Source: Hippea sp964442345 (GTDB taxonomy: Bacteria; Campylobacterota_A; Desulfurellia; Desulfurellales; Hippeaceae). Taken from it: a stretch of DNA of 19,312 nt. Each line of letters starts with the position of its first letter. Within the stretch, counting starts at the first letter, position 1. The notes beneath the pieces are model-generated. The model did no database searches. It saw nothing but the letters and a program-made list of their open reading frames with translations, and was not told the DNA's origin. Shown piece by piece: positions 7,123-15,216 of the stretch. The stretch is taken from positions 1 through 19,312 of the forward strand of contig CAYTZD010000029.1 in NCBI GenBank assembly GCA_964442345.1, given 5' to 3'. The translations under genes and the position numbers were made by a program.

Positions 7123-10100
7123 ATTCTTTATTGACAGACCGGTATTTACAATTGTCCTGTCAATAATTATCGTCTTAGCAGGTGCAATAGCCATAAAAGA
7201 CCTACCTATACAGGAATATCCAACCGTTACACCGCCCACTATTATGGTTATGGCAAAATATCCCGGCGCTGATGCGCAAACAGTTGCAAAAACGGTTGCT
7301 GCACCGCTTGAAGAAGCAATAAACGGCGTAAAGAACATGATATATATGTCATCCACATCATCACCAGATGGTACACTATTCATCAATGTAACATTCAAAA
7401 TAGGCACTGACCCTGCAGTAGCAAAGGTTGATGTAAACAACAGGGTTCAGCTTGCTTTAAGTAGTCTGCCAGAAACTGTAAGAAGGCTTGGTGTAACCGT
7501 AAGGGAGAGAAGTCCTGATATACTTAAGGTTTTTACATTTGATTCCAAAGGCAATAAGCACGATACCACCTACATCGCAAATTACATAGCTATCAATGTG
7601 TTGGATGATATAAAAAGGGTTCCCGGCGTTGGAGATGCTATTATATGGGGAAACAAAAACTACTCAATAAGAATCTGGTTAAATCCCGATAAACTTGCAT
7701 CGTATGGACTATCTCCAACAGATGTTATAAATGTCGTAAGAAGCCAAAACGAACAGTACGCCGCAGGAAAAATCGGTCAGCAGCCTATAAAGGAAAGCGT
7801 ATATACATATAATATAACAACCAAAGGCCGTCTAAAAACAGTTGAAGAGTTTGAAAACATCATAATAAGATCAAATCCTGATGGCTCAACCCTAAGATTA
7901 AAAGATGTAGCAAGGGTGGAATTGGGTTCTGAAGGATACACAGTCCACAGTAGCTATAATGATAAAGACTGTATAACAATGGGAATCTGGCTATCTTCTG
8001 GTGCAAATGCCCTTGAAGTCTCAAAAAGAGTAGATGAAACAATGAAGGAACTTTCAAAAAGATTCCCACCTGATATTGAGTATCACGATGTTTACGATAT
8101 AACAACATTTATACACGAATCTATTAAAGAAGTTATCTACACCCTTCTAATCTCCGTTGTTTTGGTGTCAATAGTCGTTTATGTATTCTTAGGAACTTTA
8201 AGATCAACAATTATACCTGTATTGGCTATCCCTATATCGGTTATAGGCACATTTGCAGGATTGTATGCTGCCGGCTTTTCTATCAACCTTTTAACCTTAT
8301 TTGGCTTGGTTCTTGCCATAGGACTTGTCGTAGATGATGCTATAGTTGTTATAGAAAATACCGACAGAATCCTAAAAAGCGAAGATATAAGTCCAAAAGA
8401 AGCCGCAATCAAATCGATGAAGGAGATATCTGCCCCTTTAATAGCTATTGTTCTGGTTCTTGATGCAGTCTTTATCCCTGCATCATTTGTCGGTGGTTTT
8501 GCAGGAAAGATGTATCAGCAGTTTGCTTTAACCATTGCAGTTTCAGTAACAATCTCTGGTATTGTTGCCTTAACCCTAACCCCTACACTGTGTTCTCTAA
8601 TCTTACTCAAAGGTGGCATAAGGGAAACAAAATTCTCCAAAGCATTCTATTCTGTATTCAATCGCCTAACGGATGGCTTCACAGCAAGCGTAAGACAAAC
8701 AATAAAATACTCATTTATAGGCTTGATTATATTTGCCGTTATGATAGGTGCAACGCTACTTATAGTAAAACAGCTTCCAACAGGATTGGTGCCTGAAGAA
8801 GACAAAGGCGATATAATGGTTATGTACTATCTAATGCCTGGATCTTCCCTGCAAAGAACCGTAGCTATTGAAAAGGATATGGGAAATATAGTAAAAAACA
8901 ACAAGAATATAGATAGCTATGGGTTTGTTTCAGGCTTTGGTTTAATAACATTTGCATACAAAACAGATGCCGGCGTGGGTTTTGTGCATTTAAAGGACTG
9001 GTCAGAAAGAAAGGATAGCTCCTGGGATGTAATAAAACAGCTTATGATGAGATTCTCTCAAAACAAAGAAGCATTCATTATGGCTTTAAATCCACCACCA
9101 ATAATGGGTATGAGTACAACAGGCGGATTTGATATGTACATACAGGATAGAACAGGTGGTGATATTCAGCTTTTCAACAAGTATGTAAAAGAGATAGTGG
9201 ATAAGGCAAACAGAGATAAGAGATTAATGATGGTGCGTTCAACACTCAACACCAATGTTCCGCAGTATAAGATAACAGTAGATAGAGAAAAAGCAAAGGC
9301 TTTAAATGTCCCGATAGCGAATATATTTGCGACACTACAGTCAACATTCGGCACATATTATATAAACGACTTCAACCTATTTGGACGAACATACCATGTT
9401 AACATTCAATCCGATGAAAACTTTAGAGAAAACCTAAAAGATTACGACTATGTATTCGTCAAATCAAGAACAGGAAAACTGATACCTATAAGCTCACTTA
9501 TTCACATAAAAAGAACTGTTGGTCCCGATGTAATTCAAAGGTTTAACATGTTTACCGCAGCTCACATTACAGGTCAACCACGATTTGGATACACAACCGG
9601 CGATGCTATGAACGCCATAGAAGAGATTGCCCGCAAGATTCTCCCACCAGGGTACACCATTAGCTGGTCTGGAACATCTTATCAAGAAAAGAAATTGGCA
9701 AAAACAGGAAACAATGTATTCATATACACAATTATCTTTGTATTCTTAATCCTTGCTGCACTGTATGAGAGTTTTACCACACCAATTGCCATTCTGTTAA
9801 TTGTGCCATTTGCTGTATTCGGTGCTGCTTTAGGTCTGTTTTTGGGCCACTTAGAAAGGGATATATACTTCAATGTTGGTATTTTAGTTCTTATAGGATT
9901 GTCAGCAAAGAACGCCATCTTGCTTGTTAAGTTTGCTTTGGATAAGATGGAAGAAGGAATGCCACTTCTGGATGCTACCGTTGAAGGTGCGAAAATAAGA
10001 TTTAGGCCTATTATTATGACATCGTTTGCCTTTATTGTGGGTAGTTTGCCGCTTGTTTTCTGGCAGGGTGCTGGCGCCAGTTCCCGCCATATCATAGGTA

Positions 10101-10210
10101 CGACAGTTGTAAGCGGCATGCTACTTCAAACTGTTGTGGGAACGCTGTTTATACCAATGTTCTTTTATCTTACAATGAAAATATTCCATAGGAGGAGAAA
10201 TGAGAAATAA
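7112..10210 (+). CDS. HAE1-family RND multidrug efflux pump, inner-membrane subunit (AcrB/MexB type)
   Basis: This is a proton-driven homotrimeric exporter of 1032 residues, the usual size. It starts MFSKFFIDRPVFTIVLSI as the family does, with TM1 at about 10-28. TM2-6 lie at about 338-500 and TM8-12 at about 865-1022, with two large periplasmic loops between. The proton-relay residues are all present. D408/D409 in GLVVDDAIVVIEN match AcrB D407/D408, K933 in SAKNAILL matches K940, R963 matches R971 and T970 matches T978. It should therefore be active and of the hydrophobe/amphiphile (HAE1) class rather than the heavy-metal class. AGGAG (7101-7105) precedes the start. It overlaps the adaptor and the channel gene by 11 bases each, so the three subunits are translationally coupled. 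Confidence 0.97.
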   Translation: MFSKFFIDRPVFTIVLSIIIVLAGAIAIKDLPIQEYPTVTPPTIMVMAKYPGADAQTVAKTVAAPLEEAINGVKNMIYMSSTSSPDGTLFINVTFKIGTDPAVAKVDVNNRVQLALSSLPETVRRLGVTVRERSPDILKVFTFDSKGNKHDTTYIANYIAINVLDDIKRVPGVGDAIIWGNKNYSIRIWLNPDKLASYGLSPTDVINVVRSQNEQYAAGKIGQQPIKESVYTYNITTKGRLKTVEEFENIIIRSNPDGSTLRLKDVARVELGSEGYTVHSSYNDKDCITMGIWLSSGANALEVSKRVDETMKELSKRFPPDIEYHDVYDITTFIHESIKEVIYTLLISVVLVSIVVYVFLGTLRSTIIPVLAIPISVIGTFAGLYAAGFSINLLTLFGLVLAIGLVVDDAIVVIENTDRILKSEDISPKEAAIKSMKEISAPLIAIVLVLDAVFIPASFVGGFAGKMYQQFALTIAVSVTISGIVALTLTPTLCSLILLKGGIRETKFSKAFYSVFNRLTDGFTASVRQTIKYSFIGLIIFAVMIGATLLIVKQLPTGLVPEEDKGDIMVMYYLMPGSSLQRTVAIEKDMGNIVKNNKNIDSYGFVSGFGLITFAYKTDAGVGFVHLKDWSERKDSSWDVIKQLMMRFSQNKEAFIMALNPPPIMGMSTTGGFDMYIQDRTGGDIQLFNKYVKEIVDKANRDKRLMMVRSTLNTNVPQYKITVDREKAKALNVPIANIFATLQSTFGTYYINDFNLFGRTYHVNIQSDENFRENLKDYDYVFVKSRTGKLIPISSLIHIKRTVGPDVIQRFNMFTAAHITGQPRFGYTTGDAMNAIEEIARKILPPGYTISWSGTSYQEKKLAKTGNNVFIYTIIFVFLILAALYESFTTPIAILLIVPFAVFGAALGLFLGHLERDIYFNVGILVLIGLSAKNAILLVKFALDKMEEGMPLLDATVEGAKIRFRPIIMTSFAFIVGSLPLVFWQGAGASSRHIIGTTVVSGMLLQTVVGTLFIPMFFYLTMKIFHRRRNEK

Positions 10211-11585
10211 AATTGCAATTGCCTTAATTAGTGCAATCTTTTTGACAGGATGCTCTCTTGAGCCAAAACTCTCAGTGCCAAAGATGGAACTGCCAAAATA
10301 CGATAACAAAACGGTCAAGACAGATATAAATGTCGACTGGTGGAAGCAGTTTAACGATCCTATACTCAACAAGTTAATAGATAAAGCCTTAAAGAATAAC
10401 GATGACTTAAGAATTGCGGCAGCAAGAATCAAACAGGCTCAAGCACAACTTGGCATTACAGAAGCAAATCTTTATCCGAATATAAGTTCATCTGCTGAAA
10501 GGGTAAGACAACAAAGCAGTAAAGAGACTTCTCCTTATCATGTCAGGACAACATCTTCTACATACACCCTTTCTGGTATTGTCTCTTATGAATTAGACCT
10601 ATGGGGAAAGCTAAGAAACGAAAAGAAGGCTGCACTACACCAGCTACTTTCAAGCAAGGCAACTCAAGAAACCATAAAGCTTTCTTTAATATCAAATGTG
10701 GCAAATACATACTTCAACCTTATATCAATAAACAGACAGCTTAAAATAGCCGAAAATACAGAGAAAAACTACAAAGAGACATACGAATACAGAAAAAAAC
10801 AGTACAAATATGGCCAGATAAGCGAAATTGTTGTATCTCAAGCAAAGGCTCAATATGAGAATGCAAAGCTGCTCGTTGAGACCCTTAAAAATCAGAAGGC
10901 AGTTATAACAAGTAGTCTCTCTGTGTTAATTGGTGAAAGCCCAAAAAGAATCTTCGAAAGCGATATGGAATTCAGCAAAGAACTACCAAATCCTATAAAA
11001 ATCCCACCTGCTTTGCCTTCAACAGTATTGGAAAACAGGCCTGACATCCAAGCGGCATTAGAGAACCTAAAAGCAAAGAATGCCTTAATAGGTGCAGCAA
11101 AAGCTGCCTACTTTCCTTCCATATCCCTAACGGGCATTTTAGGATTTCAAAGCACAGAATTGTCAGACCTTTTACAGAGATCCGCCAAATTCTGGAGTCT
11201 TGATACAAATGCAGCCCAGACCATTTTTGACTTTGGAAGAACAAAATCAAATGTAAAACTTACAGAAGCTCAGAAGGAAGAAGCCATCGCACAATACAAA
11301 CAAGCCGTTAGAAATGCCTTTAAAGAAGTTTTTGATGCTTTAAACACGCTAAAGTCTGATACTGCCAAATTGAAATCCCAGGAAGAGTTGGTTAACTCAC
11401 TCAAAAAGGTTTTAGACCTTGCAAATAAAAGGTTCGATACGGGATACTCTGACTATCTTGAAGTGCTCGATGCACAAAAAAGCTATCTAAATGCAAGGTT
11501 GAATTTAGAAAAACTAAGAACTCAAGTTCTTGCAGATGAAGTAACGCTATACAAAGCCCTTGGTGGAGGCTGGAAAAGACCCTAA
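10200..11585 (+). CDS. Outer-membrane efflux lipoprotein (NodT/OprM family)
   Basis: This protein forms the trimeric outer-membrane channel and periplasmic tunnel of a tripartite pump. It has 461 residues. The signal peptide ends in the lipobox L15-T-G-C18, so C18 should be acylated. The mature part shows the two internally repeated helical halves of the family. The first contains DWWKQFNDPILNKLIDKAL and AQLGITEANLYP; the second contains LENRPDIQAALENLKAKNALIGAAKAAYFPSI-type sequence and a KRFDTGYSDYLEVLDAQ repeat. GGAGGAG (10191-10197) lies within the end of the RND gene, and the start overlaps that gene's stop by 11 bases. It is the only outer-membrane factor in this operon. It probably serves the RND pump and perhaps the MacAB pump downstream as well. 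Confidence 0.95.
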   Translation: MRNKIAIALISAIFLTGCSLEPKLSVPKMELPKYDNKTVKTDINVDWWKQFNDPILNKLIDKALKNNDDLRIAAARIKQAQAQLGITEANLYPNISSSAERVRQQSSKETSPYHVRTTSSTYTLSGIVSYELDLWGKLRNEKKAALHQLLSSKATQETIKLSLISNVANTYFNLISINRQLKIAENTEKNYKETYEYRKKQYKYGQISEIVVSQAKAQYENAKLLVETLKNQKAVITSSLSVLIGESPKRIFESDMEFSKELPNPIKIPPALPSTVLENRPDIQAALENLKAKNALIGAAKAAYFPSISLTGILGFQSTELSDLLQRSAKFWSLDTNAAQTIFDFGRTKSNVKLTEAQKEEAIAQYKQAVRNAFKEVFDALNTLKSDTAKLKSQEELVNSLKKVLDLANKRFDTGYSDYLEVLDAQKSYLNARLNLEKLRTQVLADEVTLYKALGGGWKRP

Positions 11586-11616
11586 TCTAAAATAAGCATT
11601 AAAGAAAGAAATACAG

Positions 11617-12831
11617 ATGCAAGATATGTCAAAAATTACACAATACTCTAATAAGAAAACAAAGCTTGTAGTGTTTGTTTTACTTGGACTGCTTATTGTT
11701 GGCACATTTGGATATTTTTACATAGCTTCCACAGAATCAAAAAACAAGTTCAAATATATAACACAACCCTTAAAAAAGGGTGATTTGACTATTATCGTTA
11801 CAGCTACAGGATACATACAGCCTATTGAAGAAGTAAAGGTTGGAAGTGAGATATCCGGAACAATTGAAAAGGTTTTCGTTGATTACAATGATACGGTTAA
11901 AAAGGGTCAGGTTCTTGCACAAATTGACAAAACAAAATACAAAAGCGCTGTAGATAAAGCTCGATTTGCTTTAGAATCTGCAAAGGCATCACTGCAAAAT
12001 GCATATGCAAAATTGCACCTATATACCGCAATAATAAAAAGGGATAAAGCACTATTGAAAGCGACAAAGGGTTCTCTGCCTTCTCAAAATACATGGGATA
12101 ACGACTGGTCGAACTATCTATCTGCAAAAGCCGATGTTCAAGAAGCAAAAGCCAAAATCAGACAGGCAGAATCCGAACTTGCTATAGCCAATTACAATCT
12201 TAGTAAAACAACAATATATTCTCCTGTGGATGGCATAGTTTTAGAAAGAAACATAGACCCTGGTCAGACTGTAGCTGCTTCTTTTCAAACTCCAATACTC
12301 TTTAAGATTGCCAAAGATTTGACAAAAATGGAACTTAGGGCAAGTATTGACGAAGCGGATATTGCACAGGTAAAAGCCGGACAGAACGCCTATTTTACAG
12401 TCGATGCATACCCTAATAAAAAATTCAACGCTAAGGTAAGAATGGTTCGTGTCGATTCTGAGATAGTTGATGGTGTGGTAACCTACAAGGCTATAATGGA
12501 TGTAGATAACAAGGACCTTCTCCTAAAGCCCGGCATGAGCGCAGATGTTAATATAATCACAAAAACCATTAAAGATACATTTATTGTACCAAAAGCAGCA
12601 ATGTTGTTTATTCCATTAAAACAAAGCAGTAAACATAGCTTATTTAAGAGAAATAAGAAAACAAAAATAACTATGGATAGAAGGCCGCATATCTGGATAC
12701 TCAAAGACGGTAGATTGAAAAAGGTATTGGTAAAAGTAATCGGCAATAGCGGATTTTTAACGGCTATCTCGTCTAATGAATTAAAAGAAAACGACAAAGT
12801 TGTAATCATGCAGGAAAGAATCAATGATTAA
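11617..12831 (+). CDS. macA: MacA-type periplasmic adaptor of an ABC efflux pump
   Basis: MacA links a MacB-type transporter to an outer-membrane channel and stimulates its ATPase. The protein is 404 residues with a short cytoplasmic start and one transmembrane anchor (about 16-37), as in Escherichia coli MacA. The first lipoyl half is around 68-102 (VKVGSEISGTIEKVFVDYND). A long helical hairpin follows at about 108-195. The characteristic PVDGIVLERNIDPGQTVAASFQ is at 203-224, then the beta-barrel. A basic insertion near 330-350 (SSKHSLFKRNKKTK) stands out against the family core. It lies 31 bases after the channel gene on the same strand with no terminator. The ribosome binding site is weak; M4 (11626) is a less likely alternative start. 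Its last eight bases overlap the ATPase gene. Confidence 0.9.
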   Translation: MQDMSKITQYSNKKTKLVVFVLLGLLIVGTFGYFYIASTESKNKFKYITQPLKKGDLTIIVTATGYIQPIEEVKVGSEISGTIEKVFVDYNDTVKKGQVLAQIDKTKYKSAVDKARFALESAKASLQNAYAKLHLYTAIIKRDKALLKATKGSLPSQNTWDNDWSNYLSAKADVQEAKAKIRQAESELAIANYNLSKTTIYSPVDGIVLERNIDPGQTVAASFQTPILFKIAKDLTKMELRASIDEADIAQVKAGQNAYFTVDAYPNKKFNAKVRMVRVDSEIVDGVVTYKAIMDVDNKDLLLKPGMSADVNIITKTIKDTFIVPKAAMLFIPLKQSSKHSLFKRNKKTKITMDRRPHIWILKDGRLKKVLVKVIGNSGFLTAISSNELKENDKVVIMQERIND

Positions 12832-13504
12832 ACTTAAAAATATAACAAAGATCTATGGAAAGGCAGATGCAGCAACAAAGGTTTTAAAAGGGATTAGCTT
12901 AGAAATAAAAGAAGGCGAATTTGTTTCAATAATGGGTGCAAGCGGAAGCGGAAAATCAACCCTTTTGAATATAATTGGAACGCTTGATACTCCCACAAGT
13001 GGAGATTATCTATTCTCCAATACAAATATAAACACACTTTCAAAAGACCAGAAAGCCCTTTTTAGACGCTACATGGTTGGATTTATATTCCAGCAATTCA
13101 ATCTTCTAAAGAAAACTACAGCATTGGAAAATGTTGAGATGCCGCTTATTTATTTAGGTGTAAGCGCAAAGGAAAGAAGAAAAAGAGCCTACGATGCTCT
13201 CTGCAAGGTAGGACTTAAAAATAGACTAAACCATACTCCACAGGAACTGTCAGGTGGTCAGCAGCAGAGAGTCGCAATAGCAAGGGCAATAGTTACAAAC
13301 CCTAAGGTTTTAATTGCAGATGAACCTACAGGCAACCTTGATTCAAAAAGAAGCTATGAAATTATGGAAATTATCAAGAAACTTAATAAGCAAGGTATCA
13401 CGATTATTATGGTAACCCACGAAAAAGATATAGCTTCATACGCTTCAAGGATAATCCATCTTCGTGACGGACAGATAGAAAAAGAAGAGAACAATGTTTT
13501 ATAA
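12824..13504 (+). CDS. macB: MacB/LolD-type ABC transporter ATP-binding protein
   Basis: This is the nucleotide-binding subunit of a type VII (MacB/FtsX-like) ABC transporter, at the cytoplasmic face of the inner membrane. It has 226 residues. Walker A GASGSGKST is at 38-46, the Q-loop near Q90/Q91, signature LSGGQ at 142-146, Walker B VLIADEP at 162-168 and H-loop H199 in MVTHE. All catalytic motifs are intact. In Escherichia coli MacB this domain is fused to the permease; here it ends and a separate permease gene begins with an 11-base overlap. LolD and FtsE have similar sequences, but the adjacent macA and MacB-type permease favour an efflux role over lipoprotein release. Confidence 0.94.
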   Translation: MIKLKNITKIYGKADAATKVLKGISLEIKEGEFVSIMGASGSGKSTLLNIIGTLDTPTSGDYLFSNTNINTLSKDQKALFRRYMVGFIFQQFNLLKKTTALENVEMPLIYLGVSAKERRKRAYDALCKVGLKNRLNHTPQELSGGQQQRVAIARAIVTNPKVLIADEPTGNLDSKRSYEIMEIIKKLNKQGITIIMVTHEKDIASYASRIIHLRDGQIEKEENNVL

Positions 13505-14705
13505 CGCTTTGATACAGGCTTTACGGGAAATAAAACGAAATATTATGCGATCCCTACTTACTGCAATTGGTATAGTTATAGGCATAGCATCCGTAGTAGC
13601 TATGGTAAATATCGGAAAAAGCGCAAGTTTATCGATAACGCAAAGCATAAGCAGATTAGGTAGTAATGTGCTTTTTATAATGCCAGGTCAACACAACGGT
13701 CCAGGCGGTATCTCATCTGTTGCCAAACCCTTCAAAAGCGATACCATAGATTTATTGAAAAATTCGATTTTGACACTAAAGGCAATATCACCTGTTGAAA
13801 ACGCTTCTATGACGGTGATTTATAAAAACCAGAATTATAAGACAAATATAAAAGGTGTAAACAATGACTATTTTACAGTTCAAAATTGGCATATTGAGAT
13901 AGGAAGAAAATTTAACAAAAGAGAATTAAGGACTGGCCAAAATGTCTGCATCTTAGGTAAAACGGTTATAGAGAATCTACTGTTAGACGCACAAACCATT
14001 ATTGGAAAGCGGATTAACCTTAAAGATTTCTCATGCGAAGTAATTGGCGTATTAAGCGAAAAGGGCGCAGATACATTCGGCAGAGATCAGGACGATGTAG
14101 TCCTTGTGCCTATAAAGATGTTTCAAAGACGCATAAGCGGAAACGATAACATTCATCTTATTATGGCTTCAGTAAAAGATAAGATACCACTTGAAGAAGC
14201 CTCTTTACAGATAGAACATCTACTGAGAGAGAAAAGACACATAAAAAGTGGTGATGAGAACGATTTTTCCATAAAAAGTATGACTGCGCTTCTTGATACA
14301 ATCTCTAAAATCACATCTATGTTAACTGTGATGCTTGGCTCAATAGCCGCTATATCCCTTGTTGTTGGCGGTATAGGTATTATGAACATCATGCTTGTTT
14401 CTGTTACCGAAAGGACAAGAGAGATAGGCATAAGAATGGCTGTGGGCGCTATGGCTAAGGATATACTGGTTCAATTTTTGATAGAATCTGTAGTTTTATC
14501 CAGCTTGGGCGGTATCGTAGGCATAATCATCGGGATACTCATCACATATATTGCATCTTCTGTTTTTCATATACCTTTAATTGTTGATCCTGCAATCATA
14601 TTTATATCCTTGATATTTTCTATGGTGATAGGTATAGTTTTTGGTATCACACCTGCAAGAAAAGCTGCAAACATGAATCCGATTGACGCATTGAGATATG
14701 AATAG
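13494..14705 (+). CDS. macB: MacB-type ABC transporter permease (stand-alone transmembrane subunit)
   Basis: This 403-residue protein is the membrane half of MacB. TM1 is at about 21-42 (MRSLLTAIGIVIGIASVVAM). A large periplasmic domain spans about 43-275, then TM2 (276-304), TM3 (327-355) and TM4 (366-387). The family signatures are clear: the MacB_PCD beginning (LGSNVLFIMPG), the coupling region VTERTREIGIRMAVGA after TM2 and the C-terminal PARKAANMNPIDALRYE. MacB works by mechanotransmission: ATP hydrolysis in the cytoplasm moves the periplasmic domain and pushes substrate through MacA and the outer channel. It is the last gene of the efflux operon, with no obvious terminator after it. Confidence 0.95.
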   Translation: MFYNALIQALREIKRNIMRSLLTAIGIVIGIASVVAMVNIGKSASLSITQSISRLGSNVLFIMPGQHNGPGGISSVAKPFKSDTIDLLKNSILTLKAISPVENASMTVIYKNQNYKTNIKGVNNDYFTVQNWHIEIGRKFNKRELRTGQNVCILGKTVIENLLLDAQTIIGKRINLKDFSCEVIGVLSEKGADTFGRDQDDVVLVPIKMFQRRISGNDNIHLIMASVKDKIPLEEASLQIEHLLREKRHIKSGDENDFSIKSMTALLDTISKITSMLTVMLGSIAAISLVVGGIGIMNIMLVSVTERTREIGIRMAVGAMAKDILVQFLIESVVLSSLGGIVGIIIGILITYIASSVFHIPLIVDPAIIFISLIFSMVIGIVFGITPARKAANMNPIDALRYE

Positions 14706-14712
14706 TTTATGC

Positions 14713-14741
14713 TTGCAAATTTTGTTTATATAATGAATAAT
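14713..14741 (+). promoter_or_regulatory. Promoter of the thioesterase gene
   Basis: TTGCAA (14713-14718) lies 17 bases from AATAAT (14736-14741), and a consensus TATAAT occurs at 14729-14734 with no good -35 box at normal spacing. Either -10 box would start transcription within about 0-10 bases of the ATG at 14749. The region is only 43 bases long and extremely AT-rich, so chance matches are a real possibility. Confidence 0.4.
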
Positions 14742-14748
14742 ATTTATA

Positions 14749-15213
14749 ATGAGAAGTCAAAAATTTGACGAATTAGTTCGTTTTCTTAAAGAAACATACG
14801 AAAAGAAGGTTCCATTTCATAGTCTTGTATTAGAACCAAAGTTTCTTTTAGAAGAAGACAAGGTATTTATAAAAATCAACAAAAAAGAGAATCTTATCGG
14901 AAATTATAAATACGAGATGCTGCATGGTGGCGTTATCGCTTCAATAATGGACATAACAGGCGGTGCAATAGTATCGATAGGTTTAATAAAGAAGGCAATA
15001 GACGAACCAGAAGAGCAGATAAAAGAAAAGATATTCAAAATAGGAACAATCGATTTACGGGTTGATTTTCTAAGACCTGCACAAGGAAAGCAATTTTTAG
15101 CCACAGGTCATATTTTACGAATAGGAAATAGAATCGCAGCCGTCCACACATTCCTATACGACGAGCAAAACATACTTATCTCTTCAGGTGCAGCCACTTA
15201 TAGCACAGGCTAA
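14749..15213 (+). CDS. PaaI/YiiD-like hotdog-fold acyl-CoA thioesterase
   Basis: This 154-residue protein has the hotdog thioesterase core. The HGG motif (59-61) lies in MLHGGVIASIMDITGG, D68 is nearby on the same helix, and the strand TIDLRVDFLRPA (100-111) is typical of the 4HBT family. Such enzymes hydrolyse acyl-CoA thioesters as homo-oligomers; the substrate cannot be predicted. About 55 residues precede the motif, within the family range. No Shine-Dalgarno lies before the ATG at 14749, an in-frame stop (14734-14736) closes the frame upstream, and the next Met (M57) would cut the fold. The start is therefore secure despite the missing ribosome site. The gene is separate from the efflux operon and converges on engB with three bases between the stops. 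Confidence 0.85.
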   Translation: MRSQKFDELVRFLKETYEKKVPFHSLVLEPKFLLEEDKVFIKINKKENLIGNYKYEMLHGGVIASIMDITGGAIVSIGLIKKAIDEPEEQIKEKIFKIGTIDLRVDFLRPAQGKQFLATGHILRIGNRIAAVHTFLYDEQNILISSGAATYSTG

Positions 15214-15216
15214 AAG

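Noticed and set aside
7015..7440. A 141-codon open frame antisense to the adaptor/RND junction.
   Set aside because: Both sense genes are certain and the antisense product resembles nothing; it is a shadow of the opposite strand.
9682..10119. A 145-codon open frame antisense to the RND pump.
   Set aside because: It lies fully opposite the conserved C-terminal membrane segments of the pump and has no family features.
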